From: Croceibacterium xixiisoli
GTDB taxonomy: Bacteria; Pseudomonadota; Alphaproteobacteria; Sphingomonadales; Sphingomonadaceae
Length of the DNA: 64,000 nt
NCBI RefSeq assembly: GCF_009827305.1
Contig: NZ_WTYJ01000001.1
Span: 1,054,001 to 1,118,000 of the forward strand
Reading direction: 5' to 3'
Shown here: in pieces, positions 44,441 to 52,972 of the stretch
Position numbering within the stretch: the stretch's first letter is position 1
Layout: every line of letters begins with the position of its first letter
The notes under the pieces: model-generated
Told to the model about the DNA's origin: nothing
The model's database searches: none
Seen by the model: the letters and a program-made list of their open reading frames with translations, nothing else
Made by a program: the position numbers and the translations under genes

Positions 44441-44869
44441 ATGCTGCAGGATTTCAAGGCCTTTATCGCAAGGGGCAATGTACTGGATCTCGCCGTCGCG
44501 GTGATCATTGGCGGCGCTTTCGGCACAATTGTAACATCTTTGACGACAGATGTTATCATGCCGGTCGTCGGGGTGATTTTTGGCGGGATGGATTTTTCCA
44601 GCTACTTCCTGCTGCTCAAGGTTCCCGAAGGATATACCGGATCGGTCACCGATTATGCCGCCCTGAAGGAAGCCGGCGCGGCGATGTTCGGCTATGGCGC
44701 CTTCATCACGGCAGTGATCAATTTCCTGATCCTGGCCTTCATCATTTTCCTGCTCGTGCGTTCGGTGAACAAGCTGATGCCGAAGCCCGAAGTGGTCGAA
44801 GCGCCCAAGGGCCCGACCGAGGTGGAACTGCTGGCGGAAATCCGCGACGAATTGAAAAAGCGTCCCTGA
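44441..44869 (+). CDS. mscL: large-conductance mechanosensitive channel MscL
   Basis: 142 residues with GGAGG upstream. The signature [21 protein letters not shown] at the first membrane helix, the periplasmic loop (GMDFSSYF to [14 protein letters not shown]), the second helix [20 protein letters not shown] and the cytoplasmic C-terminal helix [14 protein letters not shown] are all present. The homopentamer opens under membrane tension to release solutes on osmotic downshock. Single gene, divergent from lemA, followed by the tmRNA gene. Confidence 0.97.
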   Translation: MLQDFKAFIARGNVLDLAVAVIIGGAFGTIVTSLTTDVIMPVVGVIFGGMDFSSYFLLLKVPEGYTGSVTDYAALKEAGAAMFGYGAFITAVINFLILAFIIFLLVRSVNKLMPKPEVVEAPKGPTEVELLAEIRDELKKRP

Positions 44870-44929
44870 TCCACGGTCTTGTGGGCCGCCGCCTCTTCAC
44901 ATTTGCAAGCGGCGGCCTATATGGAGATT

Positions 44930-45235
44930 GCCGGTTTCGGCCGGCTATGGCGATAAATTGCGGTGTGCAATAGGCACAGCGGACCCGGGGGCAGTACCCG
45001 GCGGCTCCACCAAAATCCCCGGGCAACCGGGGGCTCTGACGGGGCCGAACCAGGATCGACGTGTGTTGAAAAGCACTGTTTTCGCCCGGGCTGAGTAACC
45101 CGTACTAAGGCTCAAAACTCACAAGTGCCAACGATAACGAAGCACTCGCAATCGCTGCGTAATGTGACGGCCTAACGGCCTGAATTTACAAAGCTAAAGC
45201 GCGGTTGGACCCACCGGGCAACAGAAGGGATTCCA
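44930..45235 (+). ncRNA. ssrA: tmRNA, circularly permuted two-piece form (ssrA)
   Basis: The acceptor half comes first: a T-arm CCGGG-GGCAGTA-CCCGG ends in CGGCTCCACCA at 45012. A processed spacer (45013-45040) follows, then the coding half opens with GGGGCCGAACCAGGATCGAC at 45041. GGGGCCG pairs with CGGCTCC over 7 bp to rebuild the acceptor stem. The tag frame runs from 45127 to 45162 and reads ANDNEALAIAA then TAA. The permuted two-piece form is typical of alphaproteobacteria. Outer ends are estimated. It rescues stalled ribosomes and tags products for proteolysis. Confidence 0.93.
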
Positions 45236-45242
45236 GGGGCCC

Positions 45243-45515
45243 GGGGCGTGCCTTGCAACAGAAACGCCCCACCTCCTTATTTGCAGACAGGGACAAGGTT
45301 TCCCCAGGATGCGACGGTCCTCGCCCCGTTAGGGCTGACAGGCGCGTGCCTTACAACAGAAACGCCCCACTCATACAGCGGTGGACGGGAACGAGATTTC
45401 CTTCAGTGCAAAGGTCCTCACCCTGCGAAGACTGGCAGGCGCGTGCTTTGCAACAGAAACGCCCCGCCTTCCATAAATAGACGAGAACGAAGTTTCCAAG
45501 ATGCGTGGACAAATT
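45243..45515. repeat. three tandem units of about 98 bp with hairpins
   Basis: The core GCGTGCyTTrCAACAGAAAC then GCCCC occurs at 45246, 45344 and 45441, spaced 98 and 97 bp. In each unit GCGT and ACGC close a hairpin (copy 1: GGGGCGT with ACGCCCC, 7 bp). A second conserved block, about GGGAACGAGATTTCC, follows 35 bp later. The loop word CAACAGAA also occurs at 45219, at the tmRNA end. Periods of 98 and 97 are not multiples of three, so the repeat does not encode a protein repeat. It could be a family of small RNAs or a DNA repeat. The rest of the 45236-45569 interval holds no gene. Confidence 0.75.
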
Positions 45516-45569
45516 AGCTGCCAATACAAAATGGCAGATAAGGGTGGAAAGCGGTCGTTGGCGCTTGGA

Positions 45570-45824
45570 TCATTCGTAGTATGATTCGAATGTCCGAACT
45601 TCGCCCGATGCACCATTCACAATCAGAATTTGAGGGCCATCAACCAGTCCCCCTTCTGGCGAAGAACGGTCTACGATAACCGTCCAATTGTCGGGGTCGC
45701 TCCCCGCGCGATGTGCTTCGACAATCTCAAAGCGCCAGCCCCTCAGATCCTGTGCAGCAATATATTCGTCCGCCAGCAGCTTAGCCTGCTCAAGCGAAAC
45801 TTTTGGCTTCCGGCGCTTTATCAT
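45570..45824 (-). CDS. small hypothetical protein
   Basis: 84 residues, probably cytoplasmic: a basic N-terminus, a helix (LEQAKLLADEYIAAQ), then beta strands WRFEIVEAHRAGSDPDNWTV and LVDGPQILIVNGASGEVRTF. It resembles short immunity-type proteins (Imm35/YrhB-like) only faintly. The coding sequence is visibly richer in A and T than its neighbours, and it lies just beyond tmRNA, a common integration site, so acquisition by transfer is possible. No toxin gene is adjacent. Function unknown. Confidence 0.6.
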   Translation of the reverse strand: MIKRRKPKVSLEQAKLLADEYIAAQDLRGWRFEIVEAHRAGSDPDNWTVIVDRSSPEGGLVDGPQILIVNGASGEVRTFESYYE

Positions 45825-45967
45825 CCGATCATTTTAAACACCTACGCCAATGCCCGCAATTGGGCGATAGCCGCCGGTCCGAATCTGTCCACGCGGCCTT
45901 GTCAAAATGGTCCTCGCCGCGTTGGGCGTATACCTTGAGTTAGAGGCGCTGACTTTTTCTTTTCAGA

Positions 45968-46222
45968 TCAGCCCTGATCCGATCCCGCCTGCTCCGCCGC
46001 TTCCCGTTCCGCCTGCTCATACTTCAGGCAGTCCAGGATCTTCGCCCCGGCCATGAACACCGCGCCGGTGCAGGCTAGGAACAGCAGCTTGCCGCCGAAA
46101 CCGGGGTAATCCTGCAGATAATGCGTGCCGCGTGCCGTTGCGCCCAGGGCCAGGGCATAGATGATCAGCAAGGCCTCGAACCGGGTCTTGATCACGAACA
46201 GCCTGAATATCTTGCGCAGCAT
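45968..46222 (-). CDS. small membrane protein, hypothetical
   Basis: 84 residues with GAAGGG six bases before ATG. Two membrane helices are predicted (about 13-31 and 45-62), and a charged C-terminus (KYEQAEREAAEQAGSDQG) follows. Similar short proteins are common in sphingomonads, but I know no function. It stands alone between the small orphan gene and astB. Confidence 0.7.
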   Translation of the reverse strand: MLRKIFRLFVIKTRFEALLIIYALALGATARGTHYLQDYPGFGGKLLFLACTGAVFMAGAKILDCLKYEQAEREAAEQAGSDQG

Positions 46223-46308
46223 GCTGGACCCTTCACCCTTTCCGCAGTGTCAGTGCTTGCTGAACAATGGTTGGCCGCCCCGGAGTTGTAAAGCGGGCCA
46301 GCGGGGGA

Positions 46309-47559
46309 TCAATCCAACTGTCCCAAACCGAGAATGTCCAGCAATTCAGCCCGCGCCGCCAATACGTTGCTGGCCAGCGACGAATTGCCCAGATCGGTCG
46401 GATCGATCTGTTCGGGCCAGTGCTGGCTGATCACGCGCTCGATCGCTTCGGCCCTGGATTGGCTCAAAAAGAATTGCGGATTGATGGCGGATGGATCGGC
46501 CACCACGCGCAGCCGCAGGCAGGCGGGGCCGCCGCCATTGGCCATGGATTGCCGCACATCGACGGGCAGGACGGCGCGGATCGGGCCATTGCCGGCCACC
46601 AGCGCGTTCAGCCACCCGCGCACCGGGGCGCTGTCCCACGCTTCATCCGGAATGATCAGCGCCATGGTGCCATCGGGCTGTGTCACCAGTTGCCCGTTGA
46701 ACAGATAGCTGCGGATCGCCTCGGCCAGGCTCACCACATTGTCGGGCACCACGATGATCTCCGCTTCGGGCAGGCGCTTGCGGATCGCGGCATAGGTCGC
46801 CTCGGGCTCGGCAAAGGCCTTTTCATGGGTGAACAACACCCTTTCATTGGCCACGGCCACCACATCATTGTGGAACGCGCCCGCCGCAATGGCTTCCGCC
46901 GATTGTTCGATGAACAGGGTGCGGGCTGGGTCCAGCCCGTGGCGCCGGGCGATCAGCCGCCCGGCCTGCTCATGCTGCCGCGCCGGGAAACGCCCGCCGG
47001 GCCGGCCATAGACGAATATTTCCAGTCCCGGCTGATTGTGGCTGCGCGCCATCCGCATGTGATTGGCCGCGCCCTCATCGCCGAAACAGGGTGGCACCGG
47101 GCCATGCACGGCAAAATGCGCGCCCGAAAACGCCAGCCGCAACTGCCCCAGCGTGTCGGGCCATTCATGCGCACGATGCGGCATGGTGACGAGATTGGCC
47201 ACGGTCAGATGGCAACGGCCATCGGCGGTGTCGGGCGCGGGGGAAACCGTCGCCGCATTGGCGGTCCACATGGCGGAGGCTGACCAAGCCCCGGCGATCA
47301 GCGCCGGATCGGTGTCCCCATCGGCAGACAGGGCATCCAGCCACACCGGATTGGGGCGGGGCGGGGGAACGAAGAACCCCTGCGCCAGCCCCAGCGCCAG
47401 ATTGGCCCGCATCTTGGCCAGCCCCTGCAGCGCGGCCGCGCGGGGGTATGATGGCTGCCCGGCATTGTTCGTCGCGGCCAGATTGCCCAGGCTCAGCCCG
47501 GCATAATTGTGGCTCGGGCCGACAATGCCGTCGAAATTGATCTCGATCAGCCGCTTCAT
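46309..47559 (-). CDS. astB: N-succinylarginine dihydrolase
   Basis: About 416 residues beginning MKRLIEINFDGIVGPSHNYAG, the usual N-terminus, and the start overlaps the astA stop (ATGA, 47556-47559). Landmarks include the active-site region NGGGPACLRLRVV, AINPQFFLSQSRA and ENERVLF-like ANERVLFTHEKAF. It hydrolyses N2-succinylarginine to succinylornithine, CO2 and ammonia, the second step of the arginine succinyltransferase pathway. astC, astD and astE are not in this window. Confidence 0.95.
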   Translation of the reverse strand: MKRLIEINFDGIVGPSHNYAGLSLGNLAATNNAGQPSYPRAAALQGLAKMRANLALGLAQGFFVPPPRPNPVWLDALSADGDTDPALIAGAWSASAMWTANAATVSPAPDTADGRCHLTVANLVTMPHRAHEWPDTLGQLRLAFSGAHFAVHGPVPPCFGDEGAANHMRMARSHNQPGLEIFVYGRPGGRFPARQHEQAGRLIARRHGLDPARTLFIEQSAEAIAAGAFHNDVVAVANERVLFTHEKAFAEPEATYAAIRKRLPEAEIIVVPDNVVSLAEAIRSYLFNGQLVTQPDGTMALIIPDEAWDSAPVRGWLNALVAGNGPIRAVLPVDVRQSMANGGGPACLRLRVVADPSAINPQFFLSQSRAEAIERVISQHWPEQIDPTDLGNSSLASNVLAARAELLDILGLGQLD

Positions 47560-48566
47560 CGCGCCACCCACCAGATGTCGTCACCCGGCTCTGCACACAA
47601 CAGTGCGGCGGTTTCCTCGGTCACCTGCACACCGTTCTCGCCGGGGGTGACTTCCCCGAAACAGCAGCGGAACCGGCTGAGCCGGCCGGTCGCGGCCAGC
47701 ACCGGCTCACCGCTGGTGCACAGGCCCATCAGCGGCGCATGGCGGGCTTGGCGGATGCTCACCACCTGATCGGTCTGGGCCGTCATCGTCGGCCCGCCGT
47801 CGAAAATGTCGATATAGCCCTGCGCGGCATAGCCTTCGTTCTCCAGCATCCGCATCGCGGCACGGCCACTGGGGTGGGGCAGGCCGATCACGCGGCGGGC
47901 GCTGTCATCCAGCATGGCGATATAGACGGGGTGCTTGGGCATCAGATCGGCGATGAACTGATTGCCATGAATGGCGTTGAAATAATCGGCCTCCTGAAAT
48001 GTCATGCCGAAGAATTTGCCGCCGATCGCATCCCAGAACGGTGATCCGCCACGCTCGTCGATAATCCCGCGCAGCTCCGCCAGAATACGGTCGCCGAACC
48101 GCGCGCGATGCATGGCGATGAACAGATAACGGCTGCGCGCCAGCAGCAGCCCCAGCCCGCCCGCCCGTTCGGAAGGGTGGAGGAACAACCCGCCGACCTC
48201 GCTCGATCCTTCCAGATCGGTCGTCAGGCTCAGCAGTTCGGCACGCACGCTGCGCTGCAATTCCTGGCTGTGCTGGGTCAGCGTGGTCAGACGATAGGAA
48301 TAGAACGGCCAGCTCTGCCCCACCTGGGTGAACATCTGTGCGGTGCCCCGCACATCGCCGGTTGCGGCATTTTCCAGCACGATCACGAACAATTCGTCGG
48401 CAAGGCTGTCCTCGTCCCGCGCCAGCGCCGTGGCGGATCGTTCCAGCTTGGACTTCAGCGCCGGGCGATCGGGCGGCAGATTGGTAAAACCGCCACCGGT
48501 CAGCTTGGCCATTTCATACAGCGGCTGCAAATCCTTGCGCGCGGCAGACCGGATGACGAAGCTCAT
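47556..48566 (-). CDS. astA: arginine N-succinyltransferase
   Basis: 336 residues. MSFVIRSAARKDLQPLYEMA, GGGFTNLPPD, EVGGLFLHPSERAGGLGLLL, MTFQEADYFNAIHGNQFIAD and YIDIFDGGPTM are hallmarks of the AstA/AruF family. It transfers succinyl from succinyl-CoA to arginine, the first step of arginine catabolism. It overlaps both the M20 hydrolase stop upstream (48563-48566) and the astB start downstream, forming a three-gene coupled operon. Confidence 0.95.
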   Translation of the reverse strand: MSFVIRSAARKDLQPLYEMAKLTGGGFTNLPPDRPALKSKLERSATALARDEDSLADELFVIVLENAATGDVRGTAQMFTQVGQSWPFYSYRLTTLTQHSQELQRSVRAELLSLTTDLEGSSEVGGLFLHPSERAGGLGLLLARSRYLFIAMHRARFGDRILAELRGIIDERGGSPFWDAIGGKFFGMTFQEADYFNAIHGNQFIADLMPKHPVYIAMLDDSARRVIGLPHPSGRAAMRMLENEGYAAQGYIDIFDGGPTMTAQTDQVVSIRQARHAPLMGLCTSGEPVLAATGRLSRFRCCFGEVTPGENGVQVTEETAALLCAEPGDDIWWVAR

Positions 48567-49774
48567 AGAATATCCCCCGTGGCCAACCGATGGAGCAACA
48601 GCGCAGACAGGGCAGCCCGTTCAGCCAGAGATGAAGGGATCAGATATTCCTCCGCCGAATGGATCCTGCCGCCACGCACGCCCAGCGTGTCCACCACAGG
48701 AACGCCGCAGGCGGCAATATTGTTTCCGTCGCACACCCCGCCACTCGGCTGCCAGGCGATGGCCTGCCCCAGATCGGCCCCGGTGCGCTGCACCAGATCG
48801 AACAGGGCCTGCGCGCGCGCATCCACCGGCTTGGGCGGGCGGGTGATCCCCCCATGCACCTGCGTGGTCACCTCATGCCCGCGCTCGACATCCTCCAGCA
48901 TCGCGGCAAAGGCGGCGCGGAACTCCGCCGCCGCCTCCAGCGTGCGCGGGCGGATGTTGAACCGCAGCACGGCCAGATCGGGCACGACATTGTTGCCCGA
49001 TCCGCCATCGATCCGCGCCGGATTGATGCTCAGGTTCTCGTTCCGCCATCCGGCCAGCATCATCGTCAGCGCGGCGGCCGCGACAATGGCATTGCGCCCA
49101 TCCTGCGGATTGCGCCCGGCATGGGCAGACCGGCCGGTGATCGCCACGCTGAAATTGCCGCTGCCGCCCCGCGCATGGGCCAGCGTGCCATCGGGCAGCG
49201 CGGCGGGCTCATAGGTCAGCGCGGCATATTTGTGCTGCGCCAGTTCCGCGATCAGCGCGGATGATGACAGCGATCCGGTTTCTTCATCCGAATTGATCAG
49301 CACGTCGTAACCCACCGATGCTGCCGCCGGGCTGTGCTCGAATGCCTGCAGCGCCGCCAGCATCACGGCGATGCCGCCCTTCATATCGGCCGCGCCGGGC
49401 GCGTTGTAGTGATCGGAATCGATCCAGCGCCCCTGCTGAAACGGATGATCGGCGGGATAGACGGTGTCCATATGCCCGGTCAGCAGCAGGCGGCGCGGGG
49501 CATCCGGGCGCACGCGGACCAGCAGATGCTGGCCATGCACGCGCGGGATTTCCCGCCCGGCGGCATTCATCACCGTCACCGGCGCCGGATCGCGCAGGGC
49601 GATTGTGCCCGGCAGTACGGCAAACGCATCGGCAAGGTCTGCGGCCTGCGCGGCCAGACCGGGCAGATTGTCGGTCCCGCTGTTGATCGCCACCCAGCGT
49701 TCGGTCTGCGCCAGCATCACCGATTGCGCGATCGTGTCGATCAATCTGTTTTCATTGGCCGCGAGATGCTTCAT
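48563..49774 (-). CDS. M20-family amidohydrolase linked to ast genes
   Basis: About 403 residues starting at MKHLAANENRLIDTI; the open frame extends far upstream but that part is antisense to glcB. Zinc-ligand motifs of M20 peptidases are present: TGHMDTVYPADH, APGAADMKGG, SDEETGS and HSAEEYL near the end. HARGGSGNFSVAITGRSAHAG marks the dimerisation domain. It is the first gene of the coupled operon with astA and astB. It may remove an acyl group from an amino acid, perhaps doing the last desuccinylation in place of AstE, which is inference. Confidence 0.9.
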   Translation of the reverse strand: MKHLAANENRLIDTIAQSVMLAQTERWVAINSGTDNLPGLAAQAADLADAFAVLPGTIALRDPAPVTVMNAAGREIPRVHGQHLLVRVRPDAPRRLLLTGHMDTVYPADHPFQQGRWIDSDHYNAPGAADMKGGIAVMLAALQAFEHSPAAASVGYDVLINSDEETGSLSSSALIAELAQHKYAALTYEPAALPDGTLAHARGGSGNFSVAITGRSAHAGRNPQDGRNAIVAAAALTMMLAGWRNENLSINPARIDGGSGNNVVPDLAVLRFNIRPRTLEAAAEFRAAFAAMLEDVERGHEVTTQVHGGITRPPKPVDARAQALFDLVQRTGADLGQAIAWQPSGGVCDGNNIAACGVPVVDTLGVRGGRIHSAEEYLIPSSLAERAALSALLLHRLATGDIL

Positions 49775-49852
49775 TCCCCAATGGTGTAGCGGCTCATGGG
49801 CCGCTTTCAAGGATAGCGCATCCGGTGAAGAGGCCGGTCGAGGAGAGGTGAT

Positions 49853-51961
49853 TTGAACAATCGGGTCGAACGTGCGGGTTTGCAGATTGATGCGGCGCTG
49901 ACGGATTTCATCGAAACGCAGGTACTGGCGCCCCGCGAACGCGACATTGCGGCGTTCTGGGATGGCTTCGCGAAGCTTTGCGGCACCTTCGCGCCACGCA
50001 ACCGTGAACTGCTGGCGCGGCGCGATGCGCTGCAGGTGCAGATCGATGGCTGGCATCGTGAACGGCGCGGCCAGCCCCATGATTCGGCCGCCTATCGTGC
50101 ATTCCTCGAATCCATTGGCTATCTGGTCCCCGAACCGGCCGCGTTCAGCATCGCCACCACCAATGTGGATGCGGAAATCGCCCGGCTGGCCGGGCCGCAA
50201 CTGGTGGTGCCGGTGCTCAACGCCCGCTTCCTGCTCAATGCCGCCAATGCCCGCTGGGGCAGCCTCTATGATGCCTGGTACGGCACCGATGCGCTCGGCT
50301 CGCTGCCGGCGGGCGGCGGCTATGATGCCGCGCGCGGGGCGCAGGTCATCGCGGCCGGTCGGGCCTTCCTGGATCAGGCGCTGCCATTGGCGGAAGGCAG
50401 CTGGACGGATCTCGCCGATCTCGGGGCTGATGTGCCGTTGCAGGATGGCGCACAATATGCCGGCCGTACGGCGCAGGGTTATCTGTTCCGCAACAATGGC
50501 CTGCACATCAAACTGGTGGTCGATCCCGCCCATCCGATCGGCCAGACCGACCGGGCCGGCATCGCCGATATCCGGCTCGAAGCCGCACTGACCGCTATCG
50601 TCGATCTGGAAGATTCCACCGCCGCGGTCGATGCGCAGGACAAGCTGGCCGCCTATGCCAATTGGCTCGGCGTCATTCGCGGCGATCTGGAGGCGCGGTT
50701 TGACAAGGGCGGGCGCGAACTGGTCCGCCAGCTCGATCCCGATGTCACCTATACCGCGCATGACGGGGTGGAAATCACGCTGCCCGGCCGCAGCCTGCTG
50801 TTCGTCCGCAATGTCGGCCATCTGATGACCAATCCGGCCATCCTGCTGGCCGATGGCCATGAAATTCCCGAAGGCATCATGGACGCGGTCGTTACCTCGG
50901 CCATCGGCGCGCTGGACGTGGAAGGGCGCACCCGTTTCGGCAACAGCCGCACCGGCAGCATCTATATCGTCAAGCCCAAGATGCACGGGCCGGATGAATG
51001 CCGCTTCACCAATGATCTGTTCGACGCGGTGGAAGATCTGGTCGGCCTGCCGCGCCATACGGTCAAGGTCGGGGTGATGGATGAAGAACGCCGCACCAGC
51101 GTCAATCTGGCCGCCTGCATCCATGCGGTGAAAAACCGCATCGTCTTTATCAACACCGGCTTCCTCGATCGCACGGGCGATGAAATCCACACGTCGATGC
51201 AGGCCGGGCCGATGGTTCGCAAGGGGGCGATGAAATCCTCCGCCTGGCTCGATGCCTATGAAAAGCGCAATGTCGCCATCGGCCTTGCCTGCGGCCTGTC
51301 GGGCCGGGCGCAGATCGGCAAGGGGATGTGGGCCGCGCCCGACCGGATGCAGGCCATGCTCGCAGAAAAGGGCGCCCATCTGGCCGCCGGCGCCAACACC
51401 GCCTGGGTGCCGTCCCCCACCGCCGCCGTGCTGCACGCGCTGCATTACCATGGCAGCGATGTCTTCGCCTTGCAGCCCACCTTGGGCGAAGCGCCGGGGC
51501 TGGACGCGCTGCTGACCATTCCGCTGGCCGACGGCGTGAACTGGAGCGAGGCCGAGGTGGCCGAAGAGTTGGACAACAATTGCCAGGGCCTGCTCGGCTA
51601 TGTCGTGCGCTGGATCGATCAGGGCATCGGCTGTTCCAAGGTGCCCGATATCAACGATGTCGGCCTGATGGAAGATCGCGCCACGCTACGCATTTCCAGC
51701 CAGCATCTGGCCAACTGGCTGCTGCATGGCGTCTGCACCCATGAACAGGTGATGGACGCGCTGCATCGCATGGCAGCCAAGGTCGATGCCCAGAATGCCG
51801 GCGATCCGCTCTACCGCCCGATGGCCGGCAATTGGGACAGCCACCCCGCCTTCCTCGCCGCCTGCGATCTGGTGTTCAAGGGCGTGGAACAGCCCAGCGG
51901 CTACACCGAACCCCTGCTGCATGCTTGGCGGTTGAAGGTAAAGGCAGGCGTTGCCGGCTGA
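49853..51961 (+). CDS. glcB: malate synthase G
   Basis: 702 residues, TTG start seven bases after AGGAG. Characteristic segments include [83 protein letters not shown] and [25 protein letters not shown]. It condenses glyoxylate with acetyl-CoA to malate. It is transcribed away from the M20/ast operon. In this window it can take up glyoxylate produced by glycolate or ethylene-glycol-type oxidation, and fits with the hydroxypyruvate/glyoxylate reductase at 38785. Confidence 0.97.
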   Translation: MNNRVERAGLQIDAALTDFIETQVLAPRERDIAAFWDGFAKLCGTFAPRNRELLARRDALQVQIDGWHRERRGQPHDSAAYRAFLESIGYLVPEPAAFSIATTNVDAEIARLAGPQLVVPVLNARFLLNAANARWGSLYDAWYGTDALGSLPAGGGYDAARGAQVIAAGRAFLDQALPLAEGSWTDLADLGADVPLQDGAQYAGRTAQGYLFRNNGLHIKLVVDPAHPIGQTDRAGIADIRLEAALTAIVDLEDSTAAVDAQDKLAAYANWLGVIRGDLEARFDKGGRELVRQLDPDVTYTAHDGVEITLPGRSLLFVRNVGHLMTNPAILLADGHEIPEGIMDAVVTSAIGALDVEGRTRFGNSRTGSIYIVKPKMHGPDECRFTNDLFDAVEDLVGLPRHTVKVGVMDEERRTSVNLAACIHAVKNRIVFINTGFLDRTGDEIHTSMQAGPMVRKGAMKSSAWLDAYEKRNVAIGLACGLSGRAQIGKGMWAAPDRMQAMLAEKGAHLAAGANTAWVPSPTAAVLHALHYHGSDVFALQPTLGEAPGLDALLTIPLADGVNWSEAEVAEELDNNCQGLLGYVVRWIDQGIGCSKVPDINDVGLMEDRATLRISSQHLANWLLHGVCTHEQVMDALHRMAAKVDAQNAGDPLYRPMAGNWDSHPAFLAACDLVFKGVEQPSGYTEPLLHAWRLKVKAGVAG

Positions 51962-51981
51962 CGGCTAGCCGCGAGTTGCCC

Positions 51982-52059
51982 CTGGATTCCCGCCTGCGCG
52001 GGAATGACGATGTTATGCAATTGTTCAAATTCGTCATTCCCGCGAAGGCGGGAATCCAG
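51982..52059. repeat. 29-bp inverted pair, REP-like, with internal hairpins
   Basis: The arm at 51982-52010 opens CTGGATTCCCGCCTGCGCGG and its reverse complement lies at 52031-52059, with one mismatch in 29. Each arm also folds on itself (TTCCCGC with GCGGGAA). The 20-base spacer is A/T-rich. This is the widespread GGATTCCCGC..GCGGGAATGAC dispersed repeat of proteobacteria. It sits between the convergent glcB and rsmA genes and may stop transcription from both sides. Confidence 0.85.
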
Positions 52060-52132
52060 TCGCGACCTGACAGACAGGCACGACTTCGTATCTCACGGCA
52101 AAATGCTGGCGTCGGGAACCCCGGCGCTGGCC

Positions 52133-52972
52133 TCAGCTTCGGCTCAGGCCCCGGGCAATATCCGTAAACTCCGCCACGCTCAGCGTTTCCGCCCGCCGCG
52201 TCGGATCGATCCCCAACTGGACCAGCACCTCCAGCGCACCCGGCACGCCTTTCAGGCTCTGCCGCAGCATCTTGCGCCGCTGGCCGAATGCCGCCTCGGT
52301 CACGCGGGACAGCATCTTGGCCGAAACACCCTCGGGCGTGGTCGTCGGTTCCAGCTGGATGATCGCGCTCATCACCTTGGGCGGCGGGGTGAAGGCGCTG
52401 CGGTGGACCTTCATCGCCAGCTTCGGCTGCGCGCGCCACTGCGCCAGAACAGCCAGCCGGCCATAGGCGCTGGTGTCGGGCTCGGCGACCACGCGCTGGG
52501 CCACTTCCTGCTGGAACATCAGCGTCAGACTGGTCCACAGCGGCGGCCAGGCTTCGCCACCCAGCCAGCCGACGAACAGCGCGGTGCCGACATTATAGGG
52601 CAGATTGCTGGCGATGGCATAGGGTTCGTCCATCAGCTCATCATGATTGATCGCCATGGCATCGCCCTCGATCACGCGCAGCCTGCCGGGGAAGGCTTCG
52701 CCCAATTCTGCCAGTGCGGGCAGGCAGCGGCGGTCCATTTCGATCGCGGTCACGCGGGCGCCGGCGCGCAGCAGGGCGCGGGTCAGCCCGCCCGGGCCGG
52801 GGCCAATCTCCAGCACCGCGCGATCCTCCAACGATCCGGGAATGGCGGCAATCCGGTCGAGCAATTGTTCGTCGAGCAGGAAATTCTGCCCCAGTGACTT
52901 GGACGCGCTGAGCCCGAATTTGGCGATCACGTCGCGCAAGGGGGGCAGCGGAGAAAGCGGGGCCGTCGTCAT
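52133..52972 (-). CDS. rsmA: 16S rRNA dimethyladenosine transferase
   Basis: 279 residues. The SAM-binding motif EIGPGPGGLTRALL, IEMDRR, VIEGDAM, catalytic NLPYNVGT, SAFTPPPKVMSAI and AAFGQRRKMLRQSLK identify RsmA (KsgA). It dimethylates two adjacent adenines of 16S rRNA in the small ribosomal subunit. The start codon overlaps the pdxA stop (52969-52972). It closes the standard lptD-surA-pdxA-rsmA order. Confidence 0.97.
   Translation of the reverse strand: MTTAPLSPLPPLRDVIAKFGLSASKSLGQNFLLDEQLLDRIAAIPGSLEDRAVLEIGPGPGGLTRALLRAGARVTAIEMDRRCLPALAELGEAFPGRLRVIEGDAMAINHDELMDEPYAIASNLPYNVGTALFVGWLGGEAWPPLWTSLTLMFQQEVAQRVVAEPDTSAYGRLAVLAQWRAQPKLAMKVHRSAFTPPPKVMSAIIQLEPTTTPEGVSAKMLSRVTEAAFGQRRKMLRQSLKGVPGALEVLVQLGIDPTRRAETLSVAEFTDIARGLSRS

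Noticed and set aside
44884-44917. Hairpin GGCCGCCGC with GCGGCGGCC after mscL
   Set aside because: Not listed as a terminator because no T-run follows and it may belong to the tmRNA precursor.
45205-45517. Two short plus-strand frames with repeated words such as CNRNAP
   Set aside because: They come from the 98/97-bp tandem repeat. The period shifts the frame in each unit, so a common peptide repeat cannot be under selection.
49775-51451. About 560-codon N-terminal extension of the M20 hydrolase frame
   Set aside because: It is antisense to malate synthase G and has no M20 features; the hydrolase begins at MKHLAANEN near 49774.
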